Shown piece after piece: positions 1 to 6,428 of a stretch of 9,861 bases of DNA. Every line of letters begins with the position of its first letter. Position 1 is the first letter of the stretch. The DNA comes from Xanthobacteraceae bacterium (GTDB lineage: Bacteria > Pseudomonadota > Alphaproteobacteria > Rhizobiales > Xanthobacteraceae): the NCBI GenBank assembly GCA_030039105.1, contig JASHQO010000511.1, positions 1 to 9,861 on the forward strand, read 5' to 3'. Under the pieces are notes generated by a model. The model made no database searches. It was not told the DNA's origin and worked only from the letters and a program-made list of their open reading frames with translations. Both the position numbers and the translations under genes were made by a program.

Positions 1-439
1 TCTCGTTGCTCGCCGCGTAGCCGGCGCTGTAGCTCACGGAAACATTCTGCCGGCCTTTGTGAAAGAACGTACCGAACAGGTCGAGCGGCTGCGGCCGTCC
101 CGGCGGCAGGCCGTCCCAGGCTTCGAGCAGATAGCCGTTGGCGTAAGGTCCGCCGGCCGCCGGCGCCACCGCGGCGGCAACCGCGACATTGTCGACGGTG
201 AGCGCGGCGACCTGCAGCACCGGATAGCGCCGCAGATAAAGTCGCGTCTTGCCGTCGCCGTCATAGCGCTCGACGAACGGCCGCGGCGTGAGCGCCGGCC
301 GGCCGAGATAGGCGCCAATGGCGCCGCTGACGTCGGTAATGAGCCGCGCCAACAGCGCGTCATCGGACGCGCCGATGCCGCTCGAGCCGGCGAGCCAGGT
401 TTTGACGTCGGCGAGCGACGCCAGATCGGATGCCGTCAT
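1..439 (-). CDS. Phage head-tail connector protein (gp6-like), 3' end cut by window edge
   Basis: An open frame starts at the ATG at 439-437 and runs off the left edge, giving 146 residues without a stop. The protein begins MTASDLASLADVKTWL and continues through an acidic helix (DDALLARLITDVSGAIGAYLGRP, quoted here only in part by position, residues about 26-48). A conserved turn with YDGDG then KTRLYLRRYPV follows near residues 64-78, then VDNVAV. This matches the layout of small HK97 gp6-like connector proteins, which form the ring joining portal to tail: an N-terminal helical bundle followed by a beta part. The ribosome site GGAGGA lies 7-8 bases before the start, and the gene follows the small upstream gene with only 3 bases between. 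Position directly after the capsid region fits the usual head-module order. Family assignment is from memory of the pattern, not a search. Confidence 0.75.
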   Translation of the reverse strand, partial: MTASDLASLADVKTWLAGSSGIGASDDALLARLITDVSGAIGAYLGRPALTPRPFVERYDGDGKTRLYLRRYPVLQVAALTVDNVAVAAAVAPAAGGPYANGYLLEAWDGLPPGRPQPLDLFGTFFHKGRQNVSVSYSAGYAASNE

Positions 440-442
440 GGC

Positions 443-673
443 CTAGTCCTCCGCCGCGGGCTTTTCCGCCGCGAGTTTTTTCTTCGCCGCCCGGCTGCGG
501 CGCAGCATACCGGCGCTTTTACCTTTGGCGGCACCGTCAACCGCGACGAAGCCGAAGCACTCGATCAACAGTGCAGCGATCTCGGCCTCGGCCTCGTAGA
601 GTCCGTCACGCGCGGGAACAACGACGCCGGCAACGCAAGGCGCGCCGACGCCTCGCGGCGCTTTCAGCTTCAT
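443..673 (-). CDS. Small hypothetical phage head-region protein, 76 aa
   Basis: The frame encodes 76 residues starting MKLKAPRGVGAPCVAGVVV. The first half looks like a small beta-rich domain with a conserved GVGAxxVAGVxxP-like start. Next comes a short helix (EAEIAALLIECFGF), and then a lysine/alanine-rich tail (RRSRAAKKKLAAEKPAAED) that is probably disordered. I recall similar short proteins between capsid and head-tail connector genes in Rhizobiales prophages, but no function is established. It lies 3 bases upstream of the connector gene and is likely co-transcribed and translationally linked with it. High GC matches the structural genes rather than the toxin array just upstream. Role in head completion is an inference from position only. 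Confidence 0.65.
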   Translation of the reverse strand: MKLKAPRGVGAPCVAGVVVPARDGLYEAEAEIAALLIECFGFVAVDGAAKGKSAGMLRRSRAAKKKLAAEKPAAED

Positions 674-781
674 GGGGAACCTCGTGATATTATGTGCCGG
701 TAACCGCGAACGCAGCTCCGGTCAAACCGTTCAGCATCCAAGGATGCCGCCATAGCCGTCGTCGCTTATGACAACCACTCG
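674..781. other. Short intergenic spacer with a 6-2-6 inverted repeat
   Basis: About 108 bases separate the end of the toxin/immunity array from the small head gene. No gene is supported here. An inverted repeat, GCATCC-AA-GGATGC, lies at 734-747. The two-base spacer makes it a poor hairpin but an acceptable operator-like dyad. No clear promoter or T-rich terminator tract is visible. The spacer marks the boundary where AT-richer array sequence gives way to GC-rich phage sequence. Confidence 0.35.
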
Positions 782-928
782 TTATGCATACAATTTTCGC
801 CGCAACCGGTAACGTTCTTCCCAACTCTTGCCCCTCGTCGACAACCTCGGCGAAATCGTCTTGCCATCTGCGTCCTTGAATTTATCGTTCGGAGCATCAA
901 GCCAACTATTTATTTGCCAGTGCTTCAT
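782..928 (-). pseudogene. Orphan toxin C-terminal fragment A, truncated
   Basis: This 48-codon frame begins MKHWQINSWLDAPNDKF. It matches residues 267 to about 307 of the HNH-like toxin encoded at 1857-2822 and the orphan tail at 1309-1476. After the shared ERYR stretch the homology stops at position 804, and the last few residues (LRRKLYA) are unrelated junction sequence ending in TAA. The fragment lacks the KHH and DN residues of the nuclease core, so it cannot be an active toxin. It starts 12 bases after the stop of the second DUF2019 gene. It is best read as the decayed end of a third array unit; independent translation is unlikely. Confidence 0.75.
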
Positions 929-940
929 CTTTGGACAACG

Positions 941-1312
941 TTAGTCGGGCACAAAGCGGCCGCTATCGAGCATTTCGAGGCACATGCCGGCGTCGCCAGA
1001 GTAATACATATGCTGTCCCTCGGCGATGCTCTCGATCATGCGCCGTGCCTCGACCGGCGCTACGGCCAATGTAGCTTTCGCGGCCGTCAGCCGTACGCAC
1101 GGATTCCGGTGGTCGTAGAGCGCCAAAAGCGCGCGGCGCTGATCATCCTTGCGACTTTTGAGTTGGGCTGCGATTGCCGACATATGATAGAAGATTCGTA
1201 CCGCCTCTGCGTCATCGTCCGTCCTCATCGCTTGGTCTTTCAGGACTCCAAGAGCACAAAAAAGATCGACCAAGTCAGCCTTGTTGAGGTATTTTAGGCT
1301 GGATTCCTTCAT
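941..1312 (-). CDS. DUF2019-type immunity protein, second copy (123 aa)
   Basis: The frame encodes 123 residues beginning MKESSLKYLNKADLVDLF. It has an alpha-helical, HEAT-like pattern with the motifs DQRRALLALYDH (residues 59-70), VRLTAAKATLAVAP and GDAGMCLEMLDSG. I recognise these as typical of DUF2019 proteins, which commonly follow toxin genes in polymorphic-toxin loci. It is the same length as the neighbouring copy at 1489-1860, with 94 of 123 positions identical by hand count. Most differences fall in the first 50 residues. The start ATG overlaps the TGA of the orphan toxin tail upstream (ATGA overlap at 1309-1312), the same arrangement as in the full toxin/immunity pair. The likely role is neutralising a nuclease toxin with the orphan tail's specificity; this is inferred from position. 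Confidence 0.85.
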   Translation of the reverse strand: MKESSLKYLNKADLVDLFCALGVLKDQAMRTDDDAEAVRIFYHMSAIAAQLKSRKDDQRRALLALYDHRNPCVRLTAAKATLAVAPVEARRMIESIAEGQHMYYSGDAGMCLEMLDSGRFVPD

Positions 1313-1476
1313 GGCTCGAGCACACCAAATCTTTCTAAGACACCTAATCCGAACCGGTAACGTTCTTCCCGACTCTTGCCTCTCGTCGACAACCTCGGCG
1401 AAATCGTCTTGCCATCTGCGTCCTTGAATTTATTGTTCGGAGCATCAAGCCAACTGTTTATTTGCCAGTGCTTCAT
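1309..1476 (-). pseudogene. Orphan toxin C-terminal fragment B (55 aa)
   Basis: A 55-residue frame starting MKHWQINSWLDAPNNKF aligns without gaps to residues 267-321 of the toxin at 1857-2822. By hand count 37 of 55 residues are identical, including the C-terminal pattern EERYxFGLxVLxxFxVLxP. Homology begins two codons earlier (Pro-Lys), five bases past the stop of the upstream DUF2019 gene and in that gene's frame. The nuclease residues KHH (237-239) and DN (259-260) of the full toxin are absent, so the fragment is catalytically dead. Its TGA overlaps the ATG of the following DUF2019 gene. It looks like the leftover 3' end of a displaced toxin cassette, kept because it leads into its own immunity gene. 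Confidence 0.85.
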
Positions 1477-1488
1477 CTTTGGACAATG

Positions 1489-1860
1489 TTAGTCGGGCAC
1501 AAGGCGGCCGCTGTCGAGCATCAGAAGGCACATGCCGGCGTCGCCAGAGTAATGCATATGCTGTCCCTCGGCGATGCTCTCGATCATGCGCCGTGCCTCG
1601 GCCGGCGCAACAGCCAATGTGGCTTTCGCTGCCGCCAGCCGTACGCACGCATTCCGGTGGTCGTAGAGTGCCAAAAGCGCGCGGCGCTGATCACCCTTCC
1701 GACTTTTGAGCTGGTCTGCGATTGCCGACATATTATCAAAAGCCCGGTTAACTTCAGCCTTATCGTCCGTCATCAGCGCATGATCTTTCAGGACCCCGAA
1801 AGCCGCAAAAAGTTCGACTAGGTCGACCGCGTTTATAATACTGAATCTCATCTGCTTCAT
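1489..1860 (-). CDS. DUF2019-type immunity protein, cognate of the HNH-like toxin (123 aa)
   Basis: This 123-residue helical protein begins MKQMRFSIINAVDLVELF. It contains the DUF2019 signatures QRRALLALYDHRN, VRLAAAKATLAVAPAEARR and SGDAGMCLLMLDSG. Its ATG overlaps the TGA of the toxin gene (ATGA at 1857-1860), a coupling that would keep immunity production tied to toxin translation. DUF2019 proteins are predicted HEAT-like immunity proteins; binding of the C-terminal nuclease domain is the expected mechanism but is not shown here. The gene is part of a 548-bp tandem duplication that also created the copy at 941-1312. There is no signal peptide or membrane segment, so a cytoplasmic location is expected. 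Confidence 0.87.
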   Translation of the reverse strand: MKQMRFSIINAVDLVELFAAFGVLKDHALMTDDKAEVNRAFDNMSAIADQLKSRKGDQRRALLALYDHRNACVRLAAAKATLAVAPAEARRMIESIAEGQHMHYSGDAGMCLLMLDSGRLVPD

Positions 1861-2822
1861 GGCTTTAACACATTGAATTTTTTTAAGACATCAAGCCCGA
1901 ATTGGTAACGCTCCTCCCAACTCTTGCCTTTCATCGATTGTCTCGGAGATATCTTATTGCCATCCGAGTCCTTGAAGTCCTCATTCGGCGTATCAAGCCA
2001 ACTGTTCATGTCCCAGTGCTTCATTTTTGGAATTGGCACCGTATTATCCGGCGATTCGATCAAGCTCTGCGGGATGCCGTCATTCTTCGACCATCGCTCC
2101 ACGACATGATGCTTATCATATCCGGGCTCCCGGTTCTGCTGCAATTCCCCCCATGTCTTCGGCGGATCGAGGTACGATTGGATCGCAGGAAGATACTGAT
2201 AGAGCCAATAAGCGGCTTCCAGTGCCAGCAGGAAGTCTCCGACAGGTCCACCGATCGTCGCTTCGATTCCAATCCTGATGGCTGTCCTCACACCGGCCCT
2301 TAGCAGCCATTTCGCGACGTCCTGGGCAAAGCTCCAATCTTCATGTTCTGGCGGCAACGCCTCTTTCGAAGGAATTTCCGGCGGGTCGTCGAGCGGCGGG
2401 CCTTGGTTATGGCCGATGGTCCACGACCGCGGGGGAAGTTCTTCGGGTGGCGGCTTCGGCGGTGAAGGTGGCGCCTCCCCCGCGCCGCCCGACCAACGAC
2501 CGCTGATGTCGCCGCTACCTTTGGGCCAACGCGGCTGATCAGGCCGAAAGCCCGCTTTGTCGATTTCTTCTGAAAGTCGATGGGCGTCGAGATGCTTCCG
2601 CAGCTCGGCTTTGAATATCGCCGAGCACTCCTCGACGGCCTTTTGCAAGTCGCGTTCGATCGTATCTAGCTCGCCGCGCACGGCGGCAAGCGCGGCGCGG
2701 CGTTGCCGCAGCGGCTCGTCCTCCGCCGGTGTCATCAGCGTACGGATGGCCTTGGCGGCTTCGAGCCGGGCGTGCAGCGTGCGTGGCACGTCGCACAGGA
2801 TACGCGGCAGCGGCGATTTCAT
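1857..2822 (-). CDS. Polymorphic toxin with coiled-coil N-terminus and C-terminal HNH-like nuclease domain (321 aa)
   Basis: I place the start at the ATG at 2822-2820, because the TTG 39 bases upstream has its purine-rich stretch too close. Residues 1-90 are a charged helical or coiled-coil domain. Residues 92-116 carry a linker with RWPKGSGDISGRWSGG. A proline-rich stretch (116-130) and the motif IGHNQGPPLDD (136-146) follow. Residues 165-220 are a hydrophobic, glycine-containing helical segment. The C-terminal domain, about 230-321, has KHHVVE (237-242), SPDNTVPIP (257-265) and KHW (268-270). This is the H-H...N...H order of beta-beta-alpha-metal (HNH/endonuclease VII-like) nucleases. The gene follows the capsid gene and overlaps its DUF2019 immunity gene. 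The N-terminus may dock the protein on or in the phage head, but this is inference. DNA is the likelier target; RNA is possible. Confidence 0.8.
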   Translation of the reverse strand: MKSPLPRILCDVPRTLHARLEAAKAIRTLMTPAEDEPLRQRRAALAAVRGELDTIERDLQKAVEECSAIFKAELRKHLDAHRLSEEIDKAGFRPDQPRWPKGSGDISGRWSGGAGEAPPSPPKPPPEELPPRSWTIGHNQGPPLDDPPEIPSKEALPPEHEDWSFAQDVAKWLLRAGVRTAIRIGIEATIGGPVGDFLLALEAAYWLYQYLPAIQSYLDPPKTWGELQQNREPGYDKHHVVERWSKNDGIPQSLIESPDNTVPIPKMKHWDMNSWLDTPNEDFKDSDGNKISPRQSMKGKSWEERYQFGLDVLKKFNVLKP

Positions 2823-2871
2823 GTGGCTTGGTCTTTGGGTTGCGCATATGAGCCGTGGCAAATCCCCTCAC

Positions 2872-2905
2872 CCGCCTTGCGAGCGCTGGTGCGCCCGCAA
2901 GGCGG
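2872..2905 (-). terminator. Strong hairpin downstream of the capsid gene, possible attenuator or terminator
   Basis: A 10-bp perfect stem (CCGCCTTGCG with CGCAAGGCGG) is followed by one mismatch, a further 4-bp GCGC stem and a TGGT loop. The structure spans 34 bases, beginning 30 bases past the capsid stop on the transcribed strand. No T-run follows, so a classical intrinsic terminator is not supported. It may attenuate read-through into the toxin, stabilise the capsid mRNA 3' end, or be a scattered palindromic repeat. The adjacent GCAAGCGGGAG resembles part of the stem again. Confidence 0.5.
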
Positions 2906-2934
2906 CCTCTTCCGCAAGCGGGAGACGGTAAGGA

Positions 2935-4509
2935 TCAGCCCGCCGCGATATTGGCGATGATCGCCATCGACGGCGGGAAATAGTGCTGCAGCACCTCGTC
3001 GGCGTAGACGCCGGTCTCGTAGCGCCGCGCCCGCGGCGGCCATTCGATCTGGTAGTAGTCCTGCCGGGTGCGCACCTGCATGACGTTGCCGACGTTGGAC
3101 AGCGGATAAGGCAGTGTCTTCGCCGTCATCAACAGCGCGCCGGCCGGCAGGTTGGGATGGATGCGGATGTCGAGCACTTTCGGGCCGGCCATGGAGAGCT
3201 TGTTGAGATAGGTGCGCACCATGACGCCGCCGCCGAGCGCGCCCTGGTCGGCGTCGAACACGAAGCGCTGCGCCGCATTGGCATTGCCGGCGAGGATCTT
3301 CTTCGACAGGTCGTTGGCGACCTGCGAGCCGACCCAGATGGTGTCGGGCGAGAGCCGATAATTGTCCCAGCGGTTCTTCAGCGCGGCGTCGATCTCGACG
3401 ACGCCGCCGGCGCCGTCGCCGGTGAGGGTCGAGCCGGTGCCGGCGGTGCCGGTGGCGAGATATTGAACGTAGGCGTTGGAGCCTGGCTTGAACGCCTGAT
3501 AGAGCAGGCCGTCGAATACCAGCGCGTTGGTGGAATTGTCGGAGCCGCCGAGCGACGCCGCGGTCTGGGTGCCGGCCGCGTTCGCGGTGATCACCAGCGA
3601 ATTGATGGTGGTGATGGCGCCGAGCACTTCGGCGCCGGCGGCGCCCCAGAACCAGGCATAGCCCATGGCGCCGGCGACCGGCGCGACGGTCGCGGCGATC
3701 GAGCCGGTGGTGCCCGAGGCGATCGACGTCGTGGCGTTGGCCGACTTGCCGGCGGCGCCGCCGCCGAACGTGTCGGACGAGCCGTCGGCATTGCTGCGGG
3801 TGATCGCGCCCTGCACGCCGCCGGTGACCGAGCCGTTGACGATGCCGTCGAGCGACAGCGCGACGCAGATGACGCTATAGGGGCTCGCCGCCGCGGTGAG
3901 GCTGCCGCCCGAGGTCGACGGCGCCAGCGACGGCGTCGGCGTGGTGCCGAGCGGCACCGAGGTGTTGCCGCCGAGGATCAACAGCTCCTCGCCGAGCATG
4001 CAGGCTTCGAGCCCGACCTTGGCGCCGATCGCCTTGACGTCGTCAAAGCCCATGCCGGCATATTGCGCCTCGAAGTCGATCGAGGTTTCGATGCCGATGC
4101 CCTTGTAGGCGGCGCTGTAATCCTGGGTCGTCACCGCCTGCACGCCGCCGCGGTTGCCGCCGGACACGCCGATGCGCAGTCCCGTGGTGTTGACGCCGGT
4201 GACCGCGCGCCAGTTGGCCTGGATGCCGCCCTTGCCGGAGACGCGCGCGATCTCGTTGCGCAGCGGGGTCAGAAACGGAAACACGAACTTGGCGCCGGTC
4301 TCGAGGTCGTAATAGGTCAGGCCCGAGGTCGGCGACGTCGATTCCGAAAACGTCGATTTCGCCAGCGGGTCGCCGGGCAGCGGATTGGCGTGGGCTTTTT
4401 CGATCTCGCGCAGGAAGCGGCCGGCATTGCTCAGCGCGGCGTCGTAATCCTGCATGGTGTTGGGCAGAGCCGACTTGGCAAGGATGTGCTGCAGATTGGG
4501 CTGATACAT
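2935..4509 (-). CDS. Major capsid protein with an inserted Ig-like domain (524 aa)
   Basis: The protein begins MYQPNLQHILAKSALPNTM. It has an N-terminal helical arm (1-60), then a segment around residues 65-180 with TYYDLETGAKFVFPFLTPL and ETSIDFEAQYAGMGFDDV. That segment is typical of HK97-fold capsid proteins of large-genome prophages. Residues about 190-320 are rich in Gly, Ala, Ser and Thr and contain GYAWFWGAAGAEVLG and TINSLVITANAAG, which looks like an inserted immunoglobulin-like or bacterial surface domain. The capsid fold resumes near VFDGLLYQ (331-338). It closes with IHPNLPAGALLMTAKTLPYP and a terminal QIEWPPRARRYETGVYADEV. Length is above a standard 300-400 aa capsid, accounted for by the insert. 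It follows the protease gene, the usual order, and assembles the icosahedral shell. Confidence 0.87.
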   Translation of the reverse strand: MYQPNLQHILAKSALPNTMQDYDAALSNAGRFLREIEKAHANPLPGDPLAKSTFSESTSPTSGLTYYDLETGAKFVFPFLTPLRNEIARVSGKGGIQANWRAVTGVNTTGLRIGVSGGNRGGVQAVTTQDYSAAYKGIGIETSIDFEAQYAGMGFDDVKAIGAKVGLEACMLGEELLILGGNTSVPLGTTPTPSLAPSTSGGSLTAAASPYSVICVALSLDGIVNGSVTGGVQGAITRSNADGSSDTFGGGAAGKSANATTSIASGTTGSIAATVAPVAGAMGYAWFWGAAGAEVLGAITTINSLVITANAAGTQTAASLGGSDNSTNALVFDGLLYQAFKPGSNAYVQYLATGTAGTGSTLTGDGAGGVVEIDAALKNRWDNYRLSPDTIWVGSQVANDLSKKILAGNANAAQRFVFDADQGALGGGVMVRTYLNKLSMAGPKVLDIRIHPNLPAGALLMTAKTLPYPLSNVGNVMQVRTRQDYYQIEWPPRARRYETGVYADEVLQHYFPPSMAIIANIAAG

Positions 4510-4560
4510 GGTGTCGTTCCCATCGTTGGTTGGTTGTTTGGTGATGTGAAAAATCCTCGC

Positions 4561-4678
4561 CTCCCCCCGTTAGGGAGAGGCCGCCGCGCGAAAGCGCGAC
4601 AAGCGGGGGAAGTGCGCGGCTTGCGGTACACTGCCCCATCCGCGTCGCTCCGCGACGCGTCCCCCGTTGGGGGAGGGC
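4561..4678. repeat. Palindromic intergenic element between protease and capsid genes
   Basis: About 118 bases hold several inverted repeats: a CCCCCGTTxGGGxG box near each end (4565-4577 and 4662-4676), CGCGCGAAAGCGCG (4584-4597), and GCGTCG-CTCCG-CGACGC (4642-4658 region). Two related end boxes around internal stems are typical of dispersed palindromic repeats found in intergenic sites of Bradyrhizobium-like genomes. In the transcript it would form stable hairpins between the protease and capsid frames. It could lower or stabilise capsid mRNA relative to protease mRNA. No open frame of its own is supported. Confidence 0.6.
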
Positions 4679-4682
4679 TGGC

Positions 4683-5714
4683 TTAGTCGCGGCGTTGCCG
4701 AAGACCCGGAATGGCGCGCATCGGCTGGCTCTGCGCGCGGCGAATCGCGGCCTCGGCCAGCGCCTCGAGCGCGCCTGGCTGGTCGAGCAGAGCTTCCGGC
4801 TTTGCAAACAGCGCGTCGTCGCGCTTTTCAGCGACCCGCACCGACGACGTGCCGAGCGGCAGCGGCTGATCTTCGATCTTCTTCACGCGTGCCGCCATCT
4901 CGTCCATGCGGGCCGTGAGGCCCTGCATCGCCTTGGCCAAGGAGCGATCGAAGATCTTGGCGAGTTTCTGAGTGTCCTCGCCGGCGTCGTCGTCGCTCTC
5001 GGCTTCGGCGGCGCCCTGCCCGGCTTGCGGCGAGGATTGCGGCTTCTGATCGACCTTGGCGCCGGGCGCCGGTCCCGCCGCGGGGCAGCAATCGGGATCG
5101 AGCCCGACCAGAAGATCGTGGCTTTGCTTGATGCGCTCTTTGTCGGCCTTGGAGTGGCGCGCGCCCATCTTGGCCAGCGTCGCGGCCAGCTCGGCGCCGA
5201 CGGACGCGGCCGGCTTGAACTTGCGCAGCTCGGTCGAGCCGTCGGCCTTGATCACTGCGAAAGTCGCCTCCGGCAGGCAGGGGTGATCGACCAGCGACAC
5301 CTCCATCGGCTCTGCGGTGTAGCGCGTCAGCGCCGGCTGGTCCGGGTCCGGCCAGCGCTTGAGATAGCGGCCGCCTTGCGAGAAGCCGGTATAGACGCCC
5401 TGCTCGACCTTGTCCCACTCGGCGTCATCGACCACCTTGCCGCAGATCTCGATGCGCTTATGCGCGTCGTTGAACGCGATATCGACGAGCTTGCCGGCAG
5501 CGACGGCGCCGTGCATGGCGCGCAGGTTGCCGAGCGATTTTCCATCCGTGGCGCTGGCGAAGCTGTGCGACCATTTCTGATACTGCGGCTTGGTCGAGGC
5601 ATAATCGCAGACCTCGCCGGAAATATCCGGCGTCTCTGCGGTGACGACGCCATAGACCAGGCGCTGCGCCGCATCGATCTTGGTAATCGGCACGAAGATT
5701 TGCATGTCGTCCAT
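4683..5714 (-). CDS. Prohead protease with C-terminal scaffold-like extension (343 aa)
   Basis: The start ATG at 5714 is backed by an AAGGAG site 7 bases upstream. Residues 1-165 have the layout of herpesvirus/HK97-type phage prohead proteases (XkdF-like). An opening beta strand contains ITKIDAAQRLVYGVVTAE, and the likely catalytic histidine is in LRAMHGAV (His68). The likely nucleophile is in YTGFSQGGR (Ser112), and the acidic/His segment EVSLVDHP (138-145) follows the core. The rest (170-343) is hydrophilic: a Pro/Ala/Gly linker, a DDDAGED acidic patch (241-247), and a helix or coiled coil (IFDRSLAKAMQGLTARMDEMAARVKKIED, residues 254-282). Such extensions often act as a built-in scaffold. 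It processes capsid precursors inside the prohead. The next gene is the capsid, across a palindromic element. Confidence 0.85.
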   Translation of the reverse strand: MDDMQIFVPITKIDAAQRLVYGVVTAETPDISGEVCDYASTKPQYQKWSHSFASATDGKSLGNLRAMHGAVAAGKLVDIAFNDAHKRIEICGKVVDDAEWDKVEQGVYTGFSQGGRYLKRWPDPDQPALTRYTAEPMEVSLVDHPCLPEATFAVIKADGSTELRKFKPAASVGAELAATLAKMGARHSKADKERIKQSHDLLVGLDPDCCPAAGPAPGAKVDQKPQSSPQAGQGAAEAESDDDAGEDTQKLAKIFDRSLAKAMQGLTARMDEMAARVKKIEDQPLPLGTSSVRVAEKRDDALFAKPEALLDQPGALEALAEAAIRRAQSQPMRAIPGLRQRRD

Positions 5715-5721
5715 GGCAAGA

Positions 5722-5727
5722 CTCCTT
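5722..5727 (-). promoter_or_regulatory. Strong Shine-Dalgarno of the protease gene
   Basis: AAGGAG is read on the minus strand, 7 bases before the ATG at 5714. It fixes the start against the in-frame ATG three codons downstream. It is the best ribosome site in the window, in line with high head-protein synthesis. Confidence 0.7.
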
Positions 5728-5855
5728 AATTGCGTCGTTGCGGCGCATGGGTGATGGCGGGCCGACGCGGATGCGTGCGGCCGGAAAGCCTTGATCCAGG
5801 CTTGAACGGAAGGACGGTCGAGCCAGCTATCGCGCCGGCGAGGGGACCAAGCGAT

Positions 5856-6099
5856 CTATGTCGCCTCGTTCTCCTCCAGCGACTGCGAGAATTCACACAT
5901 GGCTTTGTACTGTTGCTCGGTTTTTCATATAAACGAACGTGGCCCTCGTGCGCTCGCCTTCCGACGTCGCTCCACTGACGTGTAAACCCAGACCCTGCAG
6001 GAATTTCTTAACCTGCTGAAACTGCTCTTCATTACGCCATACGACCGTAGACTCGACGCCGTCGTACTCTGAATAGATAATCATTGTTAAGTTTGACAT
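5856..6099 (-). pseudogene. Small unknown protein, probably frameshifted near its C-terminus
   Basis: From the ATG at 6099 (AGG seven bases upstream) a 68-residue frame begins MSNLTMIIYSEYDGVESTVV and ends at 5893. It has a beta strand, then a helix (NEEQFQQVKKFLQGLG), then TRATFVYMKN. After KN the frame ends in the unlikely RATVQSHV. In the next frame the same DNA reads EQQYKAMCEFSQSLEENEAT and stops at 5856, which looks like a natural helical ending. Dropping one A from the A5 run at 5921-5925 joins the two (VYMKTEQQYKAM). The size and site suggest an immunity or accessory protein, but I do not recognise the family. Confidence 0.45.
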
Positions 6100-6310
6100 T
6101 GCATCACCTGTCAGGCGTTCACGAGAACACAGGATCAACTGGCATCTTCGCAAACTCGCCACGGCGCTGTCCTGAAAGTCAGGCCGTCCAAAGCGCTCAA
6201 GTAGTTCGTCGACGCGAGGGTAGAGCCGCTCAAAAAACGTCATATTGCTCGGCTTGGCGACGATCATATTCGTCCCTGGTCATCGAATTTATGTCATCTC
6301 TGGTTGTCAT
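6100..6310 (-). pseudogene. Remnant of a small helical protein, frame broken at a T6 run
   Basis: A frame starting at the ATG at 6310 reads MTTRDDINSMTRDEYDRRQA then EQYDVF and stops at 6230. The neighbouring frame from 6267 reads FFERLYPRVDELLERFGRPD onward into the next small gene. Removing one T from the T6 run at 6233-6238 (A6 on the plus strand) joins them as EQYDVFERLYPRVDELLERF, a continuous charged helix. An upstream GTG at 6355 would extend the frame by 15 codons. I do not recognise the protein. It may be a broken gene, part of one longer gene with the frame at 6099, or a sequencing error in a homopolymer. Confidence 0.35.
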
Positions 6311-6428
6311 TCGCTCGTGCTCTTGATTCTCGCTAATCGGCTTAGTCTGGGTCACCGCCTCTATCTCATCTTATTCCGCGCGGACCGGACTGCTCTCCAG
6401 GTCTACTCTATCGGACTTTAATCAGCGC

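Larger units (their letters stand above)
804..2030 (-). repeat. Tandem 548-bp toxin-tail/immunity repeat
   Basis: Three copies of the toxin 3' tail end at the same phase. The GGTAACG near their ends lies at 808, 1356 and 1904, and the shared internal ATG lies at 928, 1476 and 2024. Each step is exactly 548 bases. Two complete units (804-1351 and 1352-1899) each hold one DUF2019 gene and the toxin-tail sequence around it. The third stretch (1900 to about 2030) belongs to the full toxin gene. Constant spacing means no indels have accumulated in either immunity gene or the overlaps, consistent with selection on both immunity frames. The left end of the array is abrupt at 803/804. Confidence 0.88.

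Noticed and set aside
914..1821. Two similar plus-strand frames (914-1297 and 1462-1821)
   Set aside because: They look alike only because they are antisense to the duplicated DUF2019 genes.
2823..2861. Upstream TTG start for the HNH-like toxin
   Set aside because: The possible ribosome site is only about two bases from the TTG, and the added 13 residues look unstructured; the ATG at 2822 is preferred, though its own ribosome site is weak.
2983..4686. A 567-codon open frame on the plus strand
   Set aside because: It is antisense to the capsid and protease region, Arg/Gly/Ala-rich with no domain pattern. Long antisense frames are usual in high-GC genes.
4695..5729. A 344-codon open frame on the plus strand
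   Set aside because: Antisense to the prohead protease, which has recognisable motifs and a strong ribosome site; the plus-strand product does not look like a protein.
6100..6310. Programmed ribosomal frameshifting at the T6 run
   Set aside because: No pseudoknot or conserved slippery context is visible, and a second homopolymer excess nearby suggests mutation or sequence error instead.
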